Below, piece by piece: positions 52,901 to 61,660 of a DNA stretch of 64,000 nucleotides. The translations under genes and the position numbers were made by a program. The stretch spans positions 28,542-92,541 of the forward strand of contig CAJCHZ010000126.1 in the NCBI GenBank assembly GCA_903970165.1, read 5' to 3'. This DNA is from Betaproteobacteria bacterium. Its GTDB lineage: Bacteria > Acidobacteriota > Terriglobia > Acidiferrales > UBA7541. The notes under the pieces were generated by a model. The model was not told the origin of the DNA, did no database searches, and saw nothing but the letters and a program-made list of their open reading frames with translations. Each line of letters begins with the position of its first letter. Positions within the stretch are counted from its first letter, which is position 1.

Positions 52901-53067
52901 CGCCCCGGCCACTGCGTGATGATTTGCACGTAGTTGTTGGCCACGTCCGGATACGCTTCCACGGGAAGGTTATGAAACGAGATGGCGCCCCAGAGGAGCA
53001 GCAGAATCGCGATCGCGAATATGATGAACGGATTGTTTAGCGCGTAATTGACCAGTCCGCGGATCAT
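49924..53067 (-). CDS. CusA/CzcA-type heavy-metal RND pump
   Basis: A 1047-aa inner-membrane RND transporter with about 12 helices and two large periplasmic loops. The HME-RND marks are present: GRAAEEVEKQVTIPVE near 54, DFGMVVDGAVVMVENIV in TM4 (residues ~405), and the late ALFGVSVQTGVILLEYINQLR. It should pump divalent or monovalent metal ions out to the adaptor and channel encoded just upstream. The metal cannot be read; Met pairs like CusA are not seen clearly. Start ATG 53067 has AAGGATGA upstream. The cognate adaptor ends 29 nt before. Confidence 0.92.
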   Translation of the reverse strand: MIRGLVNYALNNPFIIFAIAILLLLWGAISFHNLPVEAYPDVANNYVQIITQWPGRAAEEVEKQVTIPVEIQMNGIPHLEHLRSVSLFGLSSVILIFDDESSNDWNRQKALERLSQVTLPAGLQPQMGTDWSPVGQIFWYTLRSTNPKFGLMDLKSIEDWTLEKQFKSVPNVVDVSSFGGTTREYQVRLDPDKLVSYGLSLSQVEQQLANNNANGGGSFVEAGLQQINVRAVGLFETVQDIEQTVITTKKGTALRVKDIAEVTQAPKIRLGQIGKAIHHEEGKIIDNDDVVEGIVLLRKGADSDETLEGIHKKVEELNTQILPPGVKVVPFLDRSDLVHYTTHTVLHNLTEGIILVSVILFLFLGNLRGSFIVALTIPFSLLFASICLSLNKIPANLLSLGALDFGMVVDGAVVMVENIVRHLSHSDNTYKTTLERIRDAANEVQRPVFYAIAIIITAYMPIFTLQRVEGRLFKPMAWTVAFALLGALIFSMLIAPVLSSAFFRKGVHEWQNPAMDYLKKGYRNWARWAIEHRLVTVGAAGFALCLSLFLMFSGVIGSEFLPHLDEGAIWARGTLAPSTGPTEGARVMNQARVIFASFPEVTQVVSQVGRPDDGTDTTGFFNTEYFVDLKPKSDWRPVFREDKEELIAAMDRELSKIPGVLWNFSQPISDNMEEAVSGVKGELAVKIYGDDLRLLEEKADQIVGVMRNVKGIEDLGVFRVIGQPNLNFTVDRKQAARFQINVADIQDAIQTAVGGNALTQVLEGEQRYDLVLRYQAPYRTTKEAIENIRLLSPSGERVSLGQLTTVDVRDGASEIYREENSRYVALKYSVRGRDLGGAVEEAIEKVNKQVKLPTGYRIDWAGEYESQKRSSKRLMIVLPLTILGIFVLLYTMFSSAKWALLILANVAMAPVGGLLALLITGTHFSVSSGVGFLALFGVSVQTGVILLEYINQLRVRGHTIEDAAIDGAVLRLRPIMMTMLVATLGLLPAALSRGIGSDSQRPFAIVIVGGLLGALLLSVFLLPTLYVWVAGDRDKLPDPEPGFEESQ

Positions 53068-53096
53068 CGAATCATCCTTGTCTTTCGCGGGCGCAT

Positions 53097-54248
53097 TTAT
53101 TGCTCCACGGCGTTCTGAAACACGAGCGCGTTCTGGAGAACCTGATCGCCCGGTTTGATTCCCGAGATGATTTCCTGCGCGTTTCCCGGAAGCATGCCGC
53201 CGGCGACGACTTCCACGCGCCGGAATTGGCTCTGCCCCGCCGGGACATAGACCCAGTCGCGGTCGTGCAGGTGCAGAACAGCGGTCGCGGGCACGGCCGC
53301 ATGCGCTTCAGGCTCGCGCCCGTAGAAAGTTGCCGTGGCGAACATACCAATGCGCATGAGCATGTCCGGGTTTGCAATTTCCAACCGCACCTTGGCTGTA
53401 CGGATATTCGGGTCCATCACCGGCAAGATGTTATCTATGCGTGCCTTTAGGGTCCTGCCCGGATACGCGTTGAGATGAATGTCCGCAAACTCGCCGGGAT
53501 GCACGGCGTCGAGATCATTTTCATAAACGTCACAAATAATCCACACGTACGATAAATCAGAAATGGTGAAAGGGTTCAGCCCTCCCAGGCCAAATCCTTG
53601 CACTCCTGCCGCCTCGGTAGCCTGCTGGTCGGTAATGATCCCCGAGATCGGCGCGACAATATCCACGATTCCCGACGGGTGATCCTTATCCACTCCGAGC
53701 AGCCGCAACTGCTCTGTCGCCGCTTCGAGATCAACCTTGGCGTCTTTTTCCGCGTCTTCCGCGATTTCGAGCACATTTCTTGCAATCGCGCCTTTTTCAT
53801 ACAGTATCTGTGCCCGTTCGAACTGCACGCGAGCGAGGCGTTCGTCGTTTACTGCTTTCAGATAAGTTTGATGCGCGCTCGAGACATCGTTGCTGCGCAC
53901 TCGCAGCAATAACTGCCCTTTTTTCACGGTATCGCCAAGTCGCGCATTGATTTCCACCACTCGTCCGGACGCAATGGAAATCACTGGGACGGCTCTCGCG
54001 ATGTCCGGCTGCACGACTCCGGTTACGTTCAAAGCCTGCGGCGCTTTGTGCTCGACAGCGGCCACCAGCGTGAATTGCTCCGGATGATCCACCTTGAAAA
54101 TATTGGAATCCCTCTCTTTTTCTACGACGGCGGCCGGCGGCGCTTCCGACTTTGGATCCCCTTTACTTACGCCGCAGCCCGTCGGCAGCAACCCTGGGCC
54201 AAGGCAAAGCGCCGTCCCCAGCCATAAGCTGATTTTTCCATGCTTCAT
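53097..54248 (-). CDS. RND membrane fusion protein (CusB/CzcB-like)
   Basis: A 383-aa periplasmic adaptor. A signal region ends near Cys in LLPTGC, suggesting a lipoprotein although the lipobox is not ideal. It has the barrel-sandwich segment VISIASGRVVEINARLGDTVKKGQLLLRV (about 91-119), a helical hairpin, and the beta-barrel SDLSYVWIICDVYENDLDAVHPG. It joins the pump at 49924 with the channel encoded upstream. The start codon overlaps the stop of the channel gene (ATGA-like, 54245-54248), so translation is coupled. Confidence 0.9.
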   Translation of the reverse strand: MKHGKISLWLGTALCLGPGLLPTGCGVSKGDPKSEAPPAAVVEKERDSNIFKVDHPEQFTLVAAVEHKAPQALNVTGVVQPDIARAVPVISIASGRVVEINARLGDTVKKGQLLLRVRSNDVSSAHQTYLKAVNDERLARVQFERAQILYEKGAIARNVLEIAEDAEKDAKVDLEAATEQLRLLGVDKDHPSGIVDIVAPISGIITDQQATEAAGVQGFGLGGLNPFTISDLSYVWIICDVYENDLDAVHPGEFADIHLNAYPGRTLKARIDNILPVMDPNIRTAKVRLEIANPDMLMRIGMFATATFYGREPEAHAAVPATAVLHLHDRDWVYVPAGQSQFRRVEVVAGGMLPGNAQEIISGIKPGDQVLQNALVFQNAVEQ

Positions 54249-55504
54249 TGCATCGCCTCCCGGCCGACGGCAAGATTCAACTGCGCCGCGGCCGTCAAGT
54301 AAGCGCCCACCAGATTTACGTAATTCAACTGCACGCTTCGGAAATCGTTTTCAGCGTTCAGAAAGTCCAACAAGGACGCGCCTCCGTGCTCATAGGCGAA
54401 CCGCACCGTCTCCCTCACGCGCACTGCCTGTGCCAGGTATCGGGCTTTATAAGGTCGCAGCAAAATCAGATTGCTGTTCACCACCGTATAGGCGGAATCC
54501 ACATCGTTGAACACCTGCGCTTGCGCGGCATCCGCGAGCCTTTGGTTGCGGTCAATATCCAGTTGTGTGCGCTGCTTTTCGCCCTGATTCCGGTCAAAAA
54601 TGCGCAGAGGAATGCTGACGCTGACGCCAAAGTATTCATCGATCGGCGGGTTCCTGCCGGCGTCGACCCCAAACGTCGGATCGGTCGAACCATTGGCGAC
54701 CGCCAGTTTGTGCGCCGCCTTGGCCGTGTCTACCGATTGCAGCGCGGCCCGCAAATCCGGCCGGTTATCCAACGCTATTTTGCGAAAGTCTTCCAAAGGG
54801 GAAAGCTGTTCGTTGTACTCAAACAACCCCAGCACGTCGAATTGTTCGACCGGTGTACGGTCATTCAAAAGCATCAGCATTTGAATCTTGCTGGTCCGAA
54901 GGTTCACTTCGGCGGTCTGCAAGTCGGATTCGAATTGCACGCGCTGCAACTCCAGTCGGTCGAGATCAATTTGCGCAATGTCTCCGGCCTGGAAGCGGTC
55001 GCGGCTGATACGCAGCACCTTGTCCCAGTAATCCAGGTTGTCCTTGGCCACCTGCAAAACTGCTTTGGCCTGCAGCGTTCCCACAAACGCGCTTCGCAAA
55101 GTGAAAAGCAAGTTTCTCTCGAGGTCACTTTGTTCGGAGACCGCTACTTTGGTCACGTCCCTCGCCGTTTCCAGTCTCAGTTCTCGTTTGTGCTGCCGTT
55201 CGTGCAGGTAGGTGACCGTCGCGGACGGCAGCCAGTAAGCGAAAGGCCCATGCGACGGGCCGCCGGGGAAAGGATCAATCTGGTCGGCTAAAAAAGTAGC
55301 CGTGGGGTTGGGCCGCAAGTAGGCGGTAATTTCCCCAGCCTTCGATTCGTCCACCCCCAGCTGGCCCGCTTGCAGGGTCGGGTTCGCCGCTTGGAATCGA
55401 CCGCGCACTTCCGCCCAGGTAAGCGCCTTCTGCGCATAACCGTTAGCGCCAAGACATCCTGTCAGCACAAGACCCCAACACAACCGCCACAATACTCCTC
55501 GCAT
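54245..55504 (-). CDS. TolC/CusC-like outer-membrane channel
   Basis: A 419-aa outer-membrane efflux protein. Signal peptide at 1-25, then two TolC repeats with TWAEVRGRFQAANPTLQAGQ and the late YFGVSVSIPLRIFDRNQGEKQRTQLDIDRNQRLAD. It is shorter than the STAS-TolC product at 17572. It is first in the metal-efflux operon channel-adaptor-pump. The ATG at 55504 with GGGAGG upstream is chosen over the much longer frame to 55771. The FG-GAP protein gene ends 167 nt upstream on the same strand. Confidence 0.9.
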   Translation of the reverse strand: MRGVLWRLCWGLVLTGCLGANGYAQKALTWAEVRGRFQAANPTLQAGQLGVDESKAGEITAYLRPNPTATFLADQIDPFPGGPSHGPFAYWLPSATVTYLHERQHKRELRLETARDVTKVAVSEQSDLERNLLFTLRSAFVGTLQAKAVLQVAKDNLDYWDKVLRISRDRFQAGDIAQIDLDRLELQRVQFESDLQTAEVNLRTSKIQMLMLLNDRTPVEQFDVLGLFEYNEQLSPLEDFRKIALDNRPDLRAALQSVDTAKAAHKLAVANGSTDPTFGVDAGRNPPIDEYFGVSVSIPLRIFDRNQGEKQRTQLDIDRNQRLADAAQAQVFNDVDSAYTVVNSNLILLRPYKARYLAQAVRVRETVRFAYEHGGASLLDFLNAENDFRSVQLNYVNLVGAYLTAAAQLNLAVGREAMQ

Positions 55505-55671
55505 TTCGCCTCCCAAATCCATTGGCCCTTGCTGCAACTCGACCTCAAACCTCGAAACACTCTCGAGATCATTCGAAACTTCAGCCAATTCCGTGTGCTT
55601 TAAGTGAAGGGACCACCGCGTTCGTCGGCGCAAGTCAGGACAACTATAGAGGCGGCTTCGACCGTGCTGTT

Positions 55672-56379
55672 TTACTCGCCCGTAAACGCAGTGTTTAAGC
55701 TCGATGAACGACGGGGAGGTGCCCGCCCGAGAAGAGAAAAAAACAGAAGACGAGTCGAACCGGAAAAACACGCCGGATTCGCGAAACCAGGCTGCTTCGC
55801 CAGGCCATCGAACCGGACCTTTTCGTCAAATTTCCCTGCGCAAGTCCCAGGCCGAAGAAGCGCCGCCGCATCAGGCTGCGGCAGAGTTTCAGATTTCCAA
55901 CCGCTTTCGTAGCCCCAGAACGACGCGGGATAGGCCCCTGGATCCGCCAGCGTGAATCTTCCATGGCCGTCGTTCAGAAGTACCGCAACTTGCTCATGCA
56001 GCCACGTTGTGCTGACCAACAGGTCCAGCGCGTCATCCCCATTCACGTCCCGCGCCACAATCTGCAAGCCGCCCGCAGGCGCGCTCACTCCAAAAACCTG
56101 AGTAATCCCCGCTGTAAGTTCAAATCGTATCGAGTATTGGGTGTTCGAGGAGGATTCGTTTCTTAGGATCTCGACTGTTGCCAGGTCCGGTTTCCGGTCG
56201 CCATCGAAATCCGCAATGGCAAAACTTGCGTTTAGGCCGGATAGCGACCTTCGCATGTCCGGCGCTGGAGTGGCTGAGGCCTTCCCGCTGCTGGCTAACG
56301 CAAAAAGGCAAAACAAAGCCATCCATCCCAGACGGACGGCACCCGCTTCAAATCGATAGGTAGGCAGTTTCAACGACAT
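55672..56379 (-). CDS. Exported FG-GAP/VCBS-repeat protein
   Basis: A 235-aa exported protein with a signal peptide (about 1-37) and two FG-GAP-like units: FAIADFDGDRKPDLATV and VARDVNGDDALDLLVST, each with a Ca2+-type DxDGDxxPD pattern, followed by LLNDGHGRFT. Longer relatives form beta-propellers; this has only about two blades, so it may be a fragment or work as an oligomer. It ends in a polar tail. It lies 167 nt upstream of the metal-efflux operon on the same strand; a link is not clear. Confidence 0.75.
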   Translation of the reverse strand: MSLKLPTYRFEAGAVRLGWMALFCLFALASSGKASATPAPDMRRSLSGLNASFAIADFDGDRKPDLATVEILRNESSSNTQYSIRFELTAGITQVFGVSAPAGGLQIVARDVNGDDALDLLVSTTWLHEQVAVLLNDGHGRFTLADPGAYPASFWGYESGWKSETLPQPDAAALLRPGTCAGKFDEKVRFDGLAKQPGFANPACFSGSTRLLFFSLLGRAPPRRSSSLNTAFTGE

Positions 56380-56496
56380 AGCCGTAGCTGACGAATTCAG
56401 AAGCTCAGAATACTAGCCTGAAATCGGCCAAAAGAATACCACTCCTCGGCTGAAATCACGCGAGCCCTCCAACATAACTCCGGGGCACGATCCTCG

Positions 56497-57330
56497 TCAG
56501 CGCCTGCCCGGCGGCGTCGTTCCAGAAGTTGCCTCAGGCTTGGAGGGGCCGGCCGGCGGCTTTGCAAAGTGCGAATCGTCAATCTGCGGATCCACTTCAA
56601 TCTTCTCGACGACAATTCTCTGCGTCACATCTGTCCCCGGAGTGTTGGAAACAAGCTCGAACGGAAACTTCAACCCTCCCACTTCCCGGTAATCATGAAA
56701 AAGCGTCTCCCGCGTTACGTCCTCTCCATTCACGCTGTCCTTGCCGCTCCACTTGGCCAGCAGGAAGGTCTTCGCATCGAACGAATAGAACGAAACTTTG
56801 CCGTCCTTATAGGTCACTTGAATAATCACCGCGTCGCGGCCATCGACTTTTTCCGTCCCCGCCAAATCCAGCTTGTTGCCCTTCTGTTTGGCGTCGATGA
56901 GCGGCCCGTCGAAGTCCGCCTCGCCGATCACGTTCTTTATCTCTTCGGAGGACATCGGTTCCGGTGCGGTCTTTCCAATAAAGGGATTGATCACCCATCC
57001 GGCATCCTTGCCGTCGAATGTGCGCACCACGGTCTTATTCTGGATTGTCAATTCGTTGTGCATCTTCCCCGGGCGCTTGAACTCGGCCAGGAAGGGGCCA
57101 TAGTATTCCGGCGTGAAGTAGATGGTCCCTGTGATGCGTTCTGATTGCACGGCTTTCGCCTTTTCCAGGCCGCCGCGCGCCGCCATAATCTTGGCCACCA
57201 CTTCGTCCGTGGTCTGCGCCGCTGCGGGTTTCGCGAACCCCAGTTGCAATCCCATATAGAGTGCGAGCTGCAAAACGAGCTGAAATATCGCACACGTCGC
57301 AGTCCGGTGTGATGTGTTCTTCATGGGCAT
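56497..57330 (-). CDS. Exported LolA-like protein
   Basis: A 277-aa exported protein. After the signal peptide (about 1-39), the mature part resembles outer-membrane lipoprotein-sorting proteins: TTDEVVAKIMAARGGLEKAKAVQSERITGTIYFTPEY, then beta-strands with VIIQVTYKDGKVSFYSFDAKTFLL. It probably binds lipid or a lipid-linked ligand in the periplasm. The C-terminus has a Pro/Ser-rich tail. Start choice is uncertain (57330 or 57324). A similar gene is at 60786. Confidence 0.75.
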   Translation of the reverse strand: MPMKNTSHRTATCAIFQLVLQLALYMGLQLGFAKPAAAQTTDEVVAKIMAARGGLEKAKAVQSERITGTIYFTPEYYGPFLAEFKRPGKMHNELTIQNKTVVRTFDGKDAGWVINPFIGKTAPEPMSSEEIKNVIGEADFDGPLIDAKQKGNKLDLAGTEKVDGRDAVIIQVTYKDGKVSFYSFDAKTFLLAKWSGKDSVNGEDVTRETLFHDYREVGGLKFPFELVSNTPGTDVTQRIVVEKIEVDPQIDDSHFAKPPAGPSKPEATSGTTPPGRR

Positions 57331-57613
57331 CCCATTTGGCAAAATGTGGCCTCAGCGGCCCACAGGTTTCATCCTAAGTGGAGAGGCACTCCGCGTCAAT
57401 TTCGTTGCCTGACAGGCTCAGTACAGGATGCGTTTACGTAACTCCTCGTAAGCGGCACGGGCTGGATCAGCCCCTTCCGAGCAAGTAGAACGACATGCTT
57501 GACGGACCAAGGGTGGGGGAATAGTCTCCGCACTTGGGCTTTCAGCGGACAACATGCGTGCGAAAGTTGGCGCGAACCCGCCGCGGATGTCCAATAACCA
57601 GGGAGAGATCACG

Positions 57614-59314
57614 ATGATGCCCATGCGATGGACAATTATTTTGCCTGGGGTTCTGCTCGCCCTGTCTCCTTTGCAGGCCCAGACCCTCTCCCCCGACGTT
57701 AGCAAACAGGTCGACAAAATCTTCGAAAAATGGGACAAGCCCGCTTCACCGGGATGTGCTCTGGGCGTCTACAAAGACGGCAAAATCATCTACAAGCGCG
57801 GCTACGGCATGGCCAATCTGAACGACGACGTGCCCATTTCCCCTGCAACCGTTTTCCACGTGGCTTCCATGTCCAAGCAGTTTACGGCTGCCTCCATCGT
57901 TCTATTGGCGCAGGAGGGCAAGCTTTCGCTCGATGACGATGTGCACAAATACATCCCCGAGCTTCCCGATTTCGGCCAGAAAATCACCATCCGCCACCTC
58001 GTTCATCACACCAGTGGCTTGCGCGATCAGTGGGATCTTCTTGGCTTGGCGGGCTGGCGCTATTCGCTGGATTTAATAACCGATGACGACGTGATGTCCG
58101 TGATGACCCGCCAAAAAGATTTGAATTTCAAGCCCGGCGATCGACACGTTTATTGCAACACCGGTTACACGCTGATGGGGCTGATCGTTAAACGCGTCAG
58201 CGGAATGTCTTTGCGCGAGTTCACCACCAAGAATATCTTTGAGCCCCTGGGCATGACGCACACGCATTTCCGCGACGACCACGCAGAGATCATCAAGCAC
58301 GATGCCCTCGGCTACGAGCAGGAAAGCAAGGACAAGCCTTTCGAGATGAGCCTCACGAACTTCGACACCGTCGGCGCCACCAGCCTTCATACCACCGTCG
58401 AGGATTTGCAGCTCTGGGACGAAAACTTTTATCACCCGCGGGTCGGCGGCGCCGCATTAAACGAGCAGATGCTCGAGCGCGGCAAGCTCAACAGTGGCGA
58501 GCAGCTCGATTACGCGTTTGGGTTGGTGGAAAGCAAATATAAAGGTCTGCCCACGGTTAGCCACGGGGGCGCGGATGCAGGCTATCGCTCCGGCCTAACG
58601 CGCTTCCCGGATCAGCATTTTTCGGCAGCGGTGCTTTGCAATACGGCGGAGGTCAATCCGAATGGGCTCATCAACCAGGTTGCCGACATTCTTCTCGCAA
58701 ACGACTTCAAGCTTCCTGAACCCGCTCCCTCCAAAGAACCCGTCAAGACCAGCGGACCAAAACTCACCGAAGACCAAATGGCTCCGCTCGTCGGGATTTA
58801 CTGGAACCGCGAAGATGACGCCTTCGAAAAAATTACCGTCAAGGAAGGCAAGCTTCACATTTCCCTGGGCGGCGATGAGCATCCGTTGAAACCCGCGGAG
58901 GAAACACATTTTCATATTGGCGATGTTCCCTGGGGCGATATGGTGGACATCCATTTCGTGCCGGCCGGCTTGGATAAGCCGCGGCGCTTCGAGCAGAGTT
59001 TCGGAGATGGCAAGCCCGACGTGTTTGAGGTGGCAACGGCGTTTGTTCCGGGCAGCGGTGAGCTTGCTGAATTTACAGGCGCTTACGTCAGCGAAGAGAT
59101 CGACCCGATCTACCGCTTTGCCCTCCAGGACGGCAGCTTAACCCTGACACGCCTGAAGAATAAGCCCGATACGCTTCACCCGGCCGTCCGCGACGTTTTT
59201 ACCGGAGACATTGGCACAGTGCGCTTCACCCGCGACGCCAACCATCATATTTCCGGCTTCATCCTGAACGCGGGCCGCATCCAGAATTTCCATTTCGCGA
59301 GGCAATCCAACTAA
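57614..59314 (+). CDS. Exported serine hydrolase with C-terminal lipocalin-like part
   Basis: A 566-aa exported beta-lactamase-fold enzyme. Signal peptide at about 1-23; nucleophile SMSK (VASMSKQFTA), YCNTGYT as second motif, and HGGADAG as third motif. A C-terminal beta-rich domain (about 390-560) follows, as in many acidobacterial serine hydrolases, starting GIYWNREDDAFEKITVKEGKLHI. It may be an esterase, D-aminopeptidase or carboxypeptidase; substrate unknown. ATG 57614 has GGGAGAG upstream. It is divergent from the LolA-like gene at 57330. Confidence 0.88.
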   Translation: MMPMRWTIILPGVLLALSPLQAQTLSPDVSKQVDKIFEKWDKPASPGCALGVYKDGKIIYKRGYGMANLNDDVPISPATVFHVASMSKQFTAASIVLLAQEGKLSLDDDVHKYIPELPDFGQKITIRHLVHHTSGLRDQWDLLGLAGWRYSLDLITDDDVMSVMTRQKDLNFKPGDRHVYCNTGYTLMGLIVKRVSGMSLREFTTKNIFEPLGMTHTHFRDDHAEIIKHDALGYEQESKDKPFEMSLTNFDTVGATSLHTTVEDLQLWDENFYHPRVGGAALNEQMLERGKLNSGEQLDYAFGLVESKYKGLPTVSHGGADAGYRSGLTRFPDQHFSAAVLCNTAEVNPNGLINQVADILLANDFKLPEPAPSKEPVKTSGPKLTEDQMAPLVGIYWNREDDAFEKITVKEGKLHISLGGDEHPLKPAEETHFHIGDVPWGDMVDIHFVPAGLDKPRRFEQSFGDGKPDVFEVATAFVPGSGELAEFTGAYVSEEIDPIYRFALQDGSLTLTRLKNKPDTLHPAVRDVFTGDIGTVRFTRDANHHISGFILNAGRIQNFHFARQSN

Positions 59315-59350
59315 AGCGCCGCCCGTCTGCCTTGTGATAAAGTCCCGTCC

Positions 59351-59575
59351 ATGAAGCGCTTGCTCCTAATCCTGGGCGTCATCCTGTTCGTCCTCGGCAT
59401 CGTCGCTCTCATTCACCCCACCTTTGATTATCAGAAGCGTGAAGAAATCGCCAGAATTGGCCGCATCAAAGCCACGGTAGACCACCCCGAAACCGCAAAA
59501 GTCCCCGTGGCCGCAACGGCAGCCCTCTTGATATCTGGCGTTGTACTAATCGTTCTGGGTTCAAAAGCAAAGTAG
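59351..59575 (+). CDS. Small two-helix membrane protein
   Basis: A 74-aa protein with two hydrophobic helices (about 3-22 and 50-70) separated by a charged loop. No family recognised. It is 36 nt after the serine-hydrolase gene and may be in its operon. No clear SD; the start is uncertain. Confidence 0.6.
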   Translation: MKRLLLILGVILFVLGIVALIHPTFDYQKREEIARIGRIKATVDHPETAKVPVAATAALLISGVVLIVLGSKAK

Positions 59576-59631
59576 GAAACTACGTGGTCGTGGGGTGGAA
59601 GTACGTGCCTGTGGGTTCGTATCAGTCCGCG

Positions 59632-60552
59632 CTACTTATGTGCCGATTCCGTCTGCTCAAACGCATGGTATGACGAGCGCACCAGCGGTCCTGCCTCTAC
59701 ATGCTTAAAGCCCATTGCCTCGCCGAGCATCTTGAATTCCGCAAATTCGTCAGGGTGAACGTACCGCACGATAGGCAAATGTTCGCGCGTTGGTTGTAAA
59801 TACTGTCCCAGCGTCAAAATGTCGGTCCCCTGCAGAGCCAGATCTTGCAGCGTGGCCAGCACTTCGTCCTTCTCTTCGCCCAGCCCCAGCATGAGCCCCG
59901 TCTTCGTAGGCACATCCGGATGCGTTTCTTTTGCTCGGCGCAACAATTCCAAAGACCGCTCGTAGAGCGCGCCTTTCCGCACCTGCCGGTATAGTCGCGG
60001 AACGGTTTCCGTGTTGTGATTCAACACGTCAGGCTTCGTGGCCAGCACGACGTTCAGCGCCTCCCAATTTCCGCGAAAGTCAGGTATCAGCACCTCTACC
60101 TTGCATCCCGGCACCCGCCGCCGTATCTCTTCAATCGTCCGCGCAAAGATCTGCGCCCCGCCATCCGGTTGGTCATCGCGGTTCACGCTCGTAACCACCG
60201 CATACCGTAAACCCATCCGTGCCACTGCTTCCGCCACGCGGAACGGTTCCTGTTCATCCGGCGGCCCGGCCGGCTTGCCGCTCGGCACAGCACAAAATCC
60301 GCACGCTCGCGTGCAAATGTCTCCCAAAATCATGAAAGTAGCGGTTCCGTGGTCCCAGCATTCGCCCATGTTGGGGCACCGCGCGCTCTCGCACACCGTG
60401 TGCAGGTCCAGCGTCCGCATGATCCGCTTCAAATCCTGGTAGCGTTCCCCGCCAAAGAATTTCACGCGAAGCCATTCCGGCCGCGGGTGCGCACTCGGCG
60501 AAGGCATCGTTATCGGCGCCTGATTCGAAATGATGTTAAACGGTGAGGCCAT
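59632..60552 (-). CDS. lipA: Lipoyl synthase
   Basis: A radical-SAM enzyme that inserts two sulfurs into octanoylated E2 lipoyl domains. The 306-aa protein has the auxiliary cluster motif CESARCPNMGEC (about 50-61) and the SAM cluster CTRACGFC (about 79-86), followed by RDDQPDGGAQ and VLNHNTETV. It completes the lipoylation path begun by LipB, whose gene is with the dehydrogenase operon at 27219; the two are not linked here. The start is ambiguous between 60594 and 60552; I used ATG 60552 with MASPFN. Confidence 0.93.
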   Translation of the reverse strand: MASPFNIISNQAPITMPSPSAHPRPEWLRVKFFGGERYQDLKRIMRTLDLHTVCESARCPNMGECWDHGTATFMILGDICTRACGFCAVPSGKPAGPPDEQEPFRVAEAVARMGLRYAVVTSVNRDDQPDGGAQIFARTIEEIRRRVPGCKVEVLIPDFRGNWEALNVVLATKPDVLNHNTETVPRLYRQVRKGALYERSLELLRRAKETHPDVPTKTGLMLGLGEEKDEVLATLQDLALQGTDILTLGQYLQPTREHLPIVRYVHPDEFAEFKMLGEAMGFKHVEAGPLVRSSYHAFEQTESAHK

Positions 60553-60785
60553 AAGGAAAGCTCGAATCCTTAATTTTAGCCGCTTTTTGACCATAGGACA
60601 AACGCTACACAGGCGATCGTCCGCCCCGTCTTCCCAACTCTCTACTTCCTACTCCCGACTAGTCACTCGCCACTTCCTCAACCTCAAAACTCCGTTCTGA
60701 GACTTGGTACTTCTCTCAAGCCCAGGCTTAAAACTCGAATCTGTGAGATGCTTCCCGTGCAAAAATTCCGAGTTTCGAGGTGATC

Positions 60786-61556
60786 GTGAGAACCAGAATC
60801 ATCTTTGTTTGCCTGGCTGCGAGCTTGGCGCTTGCCACGCTGACCCAAGCGCAGGAAATCCGGGACGGCAGTGCCCTCTTGACTGCCATGCATGACCGCT
60901 ACAAGGACATATGGTACGAGTCTGTCGTCTTCAAGGAAAACGCCATCACCACAAATCCCGACGGCACCACCAAAACGGAAGTCTGGGATGAAGTATTGGT
61001 GATGCCGGGAAAACTGCGTATCAATATTGGCCCATCTGCCGACGGCAACGGTTTAATCTTCGCCGATAACTCCATTACGAGATTTAGAAACGGCAAGAAC
61101 CTGGGCACGCAACACTTCGTTCATATGCTTCTGGTCCTCGGATTTGATATCTACCGCCAAAATCCCGCCGCGACCATAGACCTTGTCAAGGCAGATGGTT
61201 TTGATTTGAGCCAAATTCATGAAGAAAAGTGGGATGGCCAGGATTGCTATGTAATCGGCGCGGCCAAAGGCGATTTGAAATCGAAACAGTTCTGGATTGA
61301 AAAGAACCGCTTGTTATTCGTGCGATTGATCGAACCGGACGCAAAGGATCCCGCAAAAACTCGCGAAAGCCGTTTCCGTGGCTATCAGAAACTGGCAGGA
61401 GGCTGGATTTCCACGCGTGTAGAGTTTGATACCGACGGGAAAAACTACTTCAACGAAGACTATTTCGCCATCAAAGCGGATACAAAAGTTGATCCCGCCC
61501 TCTTCGATCCAAACAAGTTCGCGAACACAACCATATTCAACGATCCAAAGAAATAA
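60786..61556 (+). CDS. Exported LolA/DUF-type protein
   Basis: A 256-aa exported protein with signal peptide MRTRIIFVCLAASLALATLTQAQ and a beta-rich mature domain resembling outer-membrane lipoprotein-sorting proteins: LRINIGPSADGNGLIFADNS, then WDGQDCYVIGAAKGDL and KQFWIEKNRLLFVRL. Its ligand is unknown. The GTG 60786 is chosen with GAGGTGAT upstream. A second member of the LolA-like type lies at 56497-57330. Confidence 0.75.
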   Translation: MRTRIIFVCLAASLALATLTQAQEIRDGSALLTAMHDRYKDIWYESVVFKENAITTNPDGTTKTEVWDEVLVMPGKLRINIGPSADGNGLIFADNSITRFRNGKNLGTQHFVHMLLVLGFDIYRQNPAATIDLVKADGFDLSQIHEEKWDGQDCYVIGAAKGDLKSKQFWIEKNRLLFVRLIEPDAKDPAKTRESRFRGYQKLAGGWISTRVEFDTDGKNYFNEDYFAIKADTKVDPALFDPNKFANTTIFNDPKK

Positions 61557-61612
61557 TCGCGGCGGGCGAAACGAATAACCGCCATCCTTCCGAGGATGGC
61601 CACGCAACACAC

Positions 61613-61660
61613 CCCAAAAAAGCTGAGGGCGCAACACGCTTCACCGCGTGTTGCGCCCTC
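61613..61660 (-). terminator. Strong hairpin with T-run on minus strand
   Basis: GAGGGCGCAACACGC and GCGTGTTGCGCCCTC form a perfect 15-bp stem with a 6-nt loop (TTCACC). On the minus strand it is followed by AGCTTTTTT, which makes a strong terminator. It faces no minus-strand gene that I can support, so it may belong to a small or noncoding transcript, or it may also end the upstream + strand gene without a T-run. Confidence 0.5.

Noticed and set aside
54245..55771. Longer start for the CusC-like channel
   Set aside because: The first 90 residues have no signal peptide and are not family-like; ATG 55504 has a good SD and a signal peptide.
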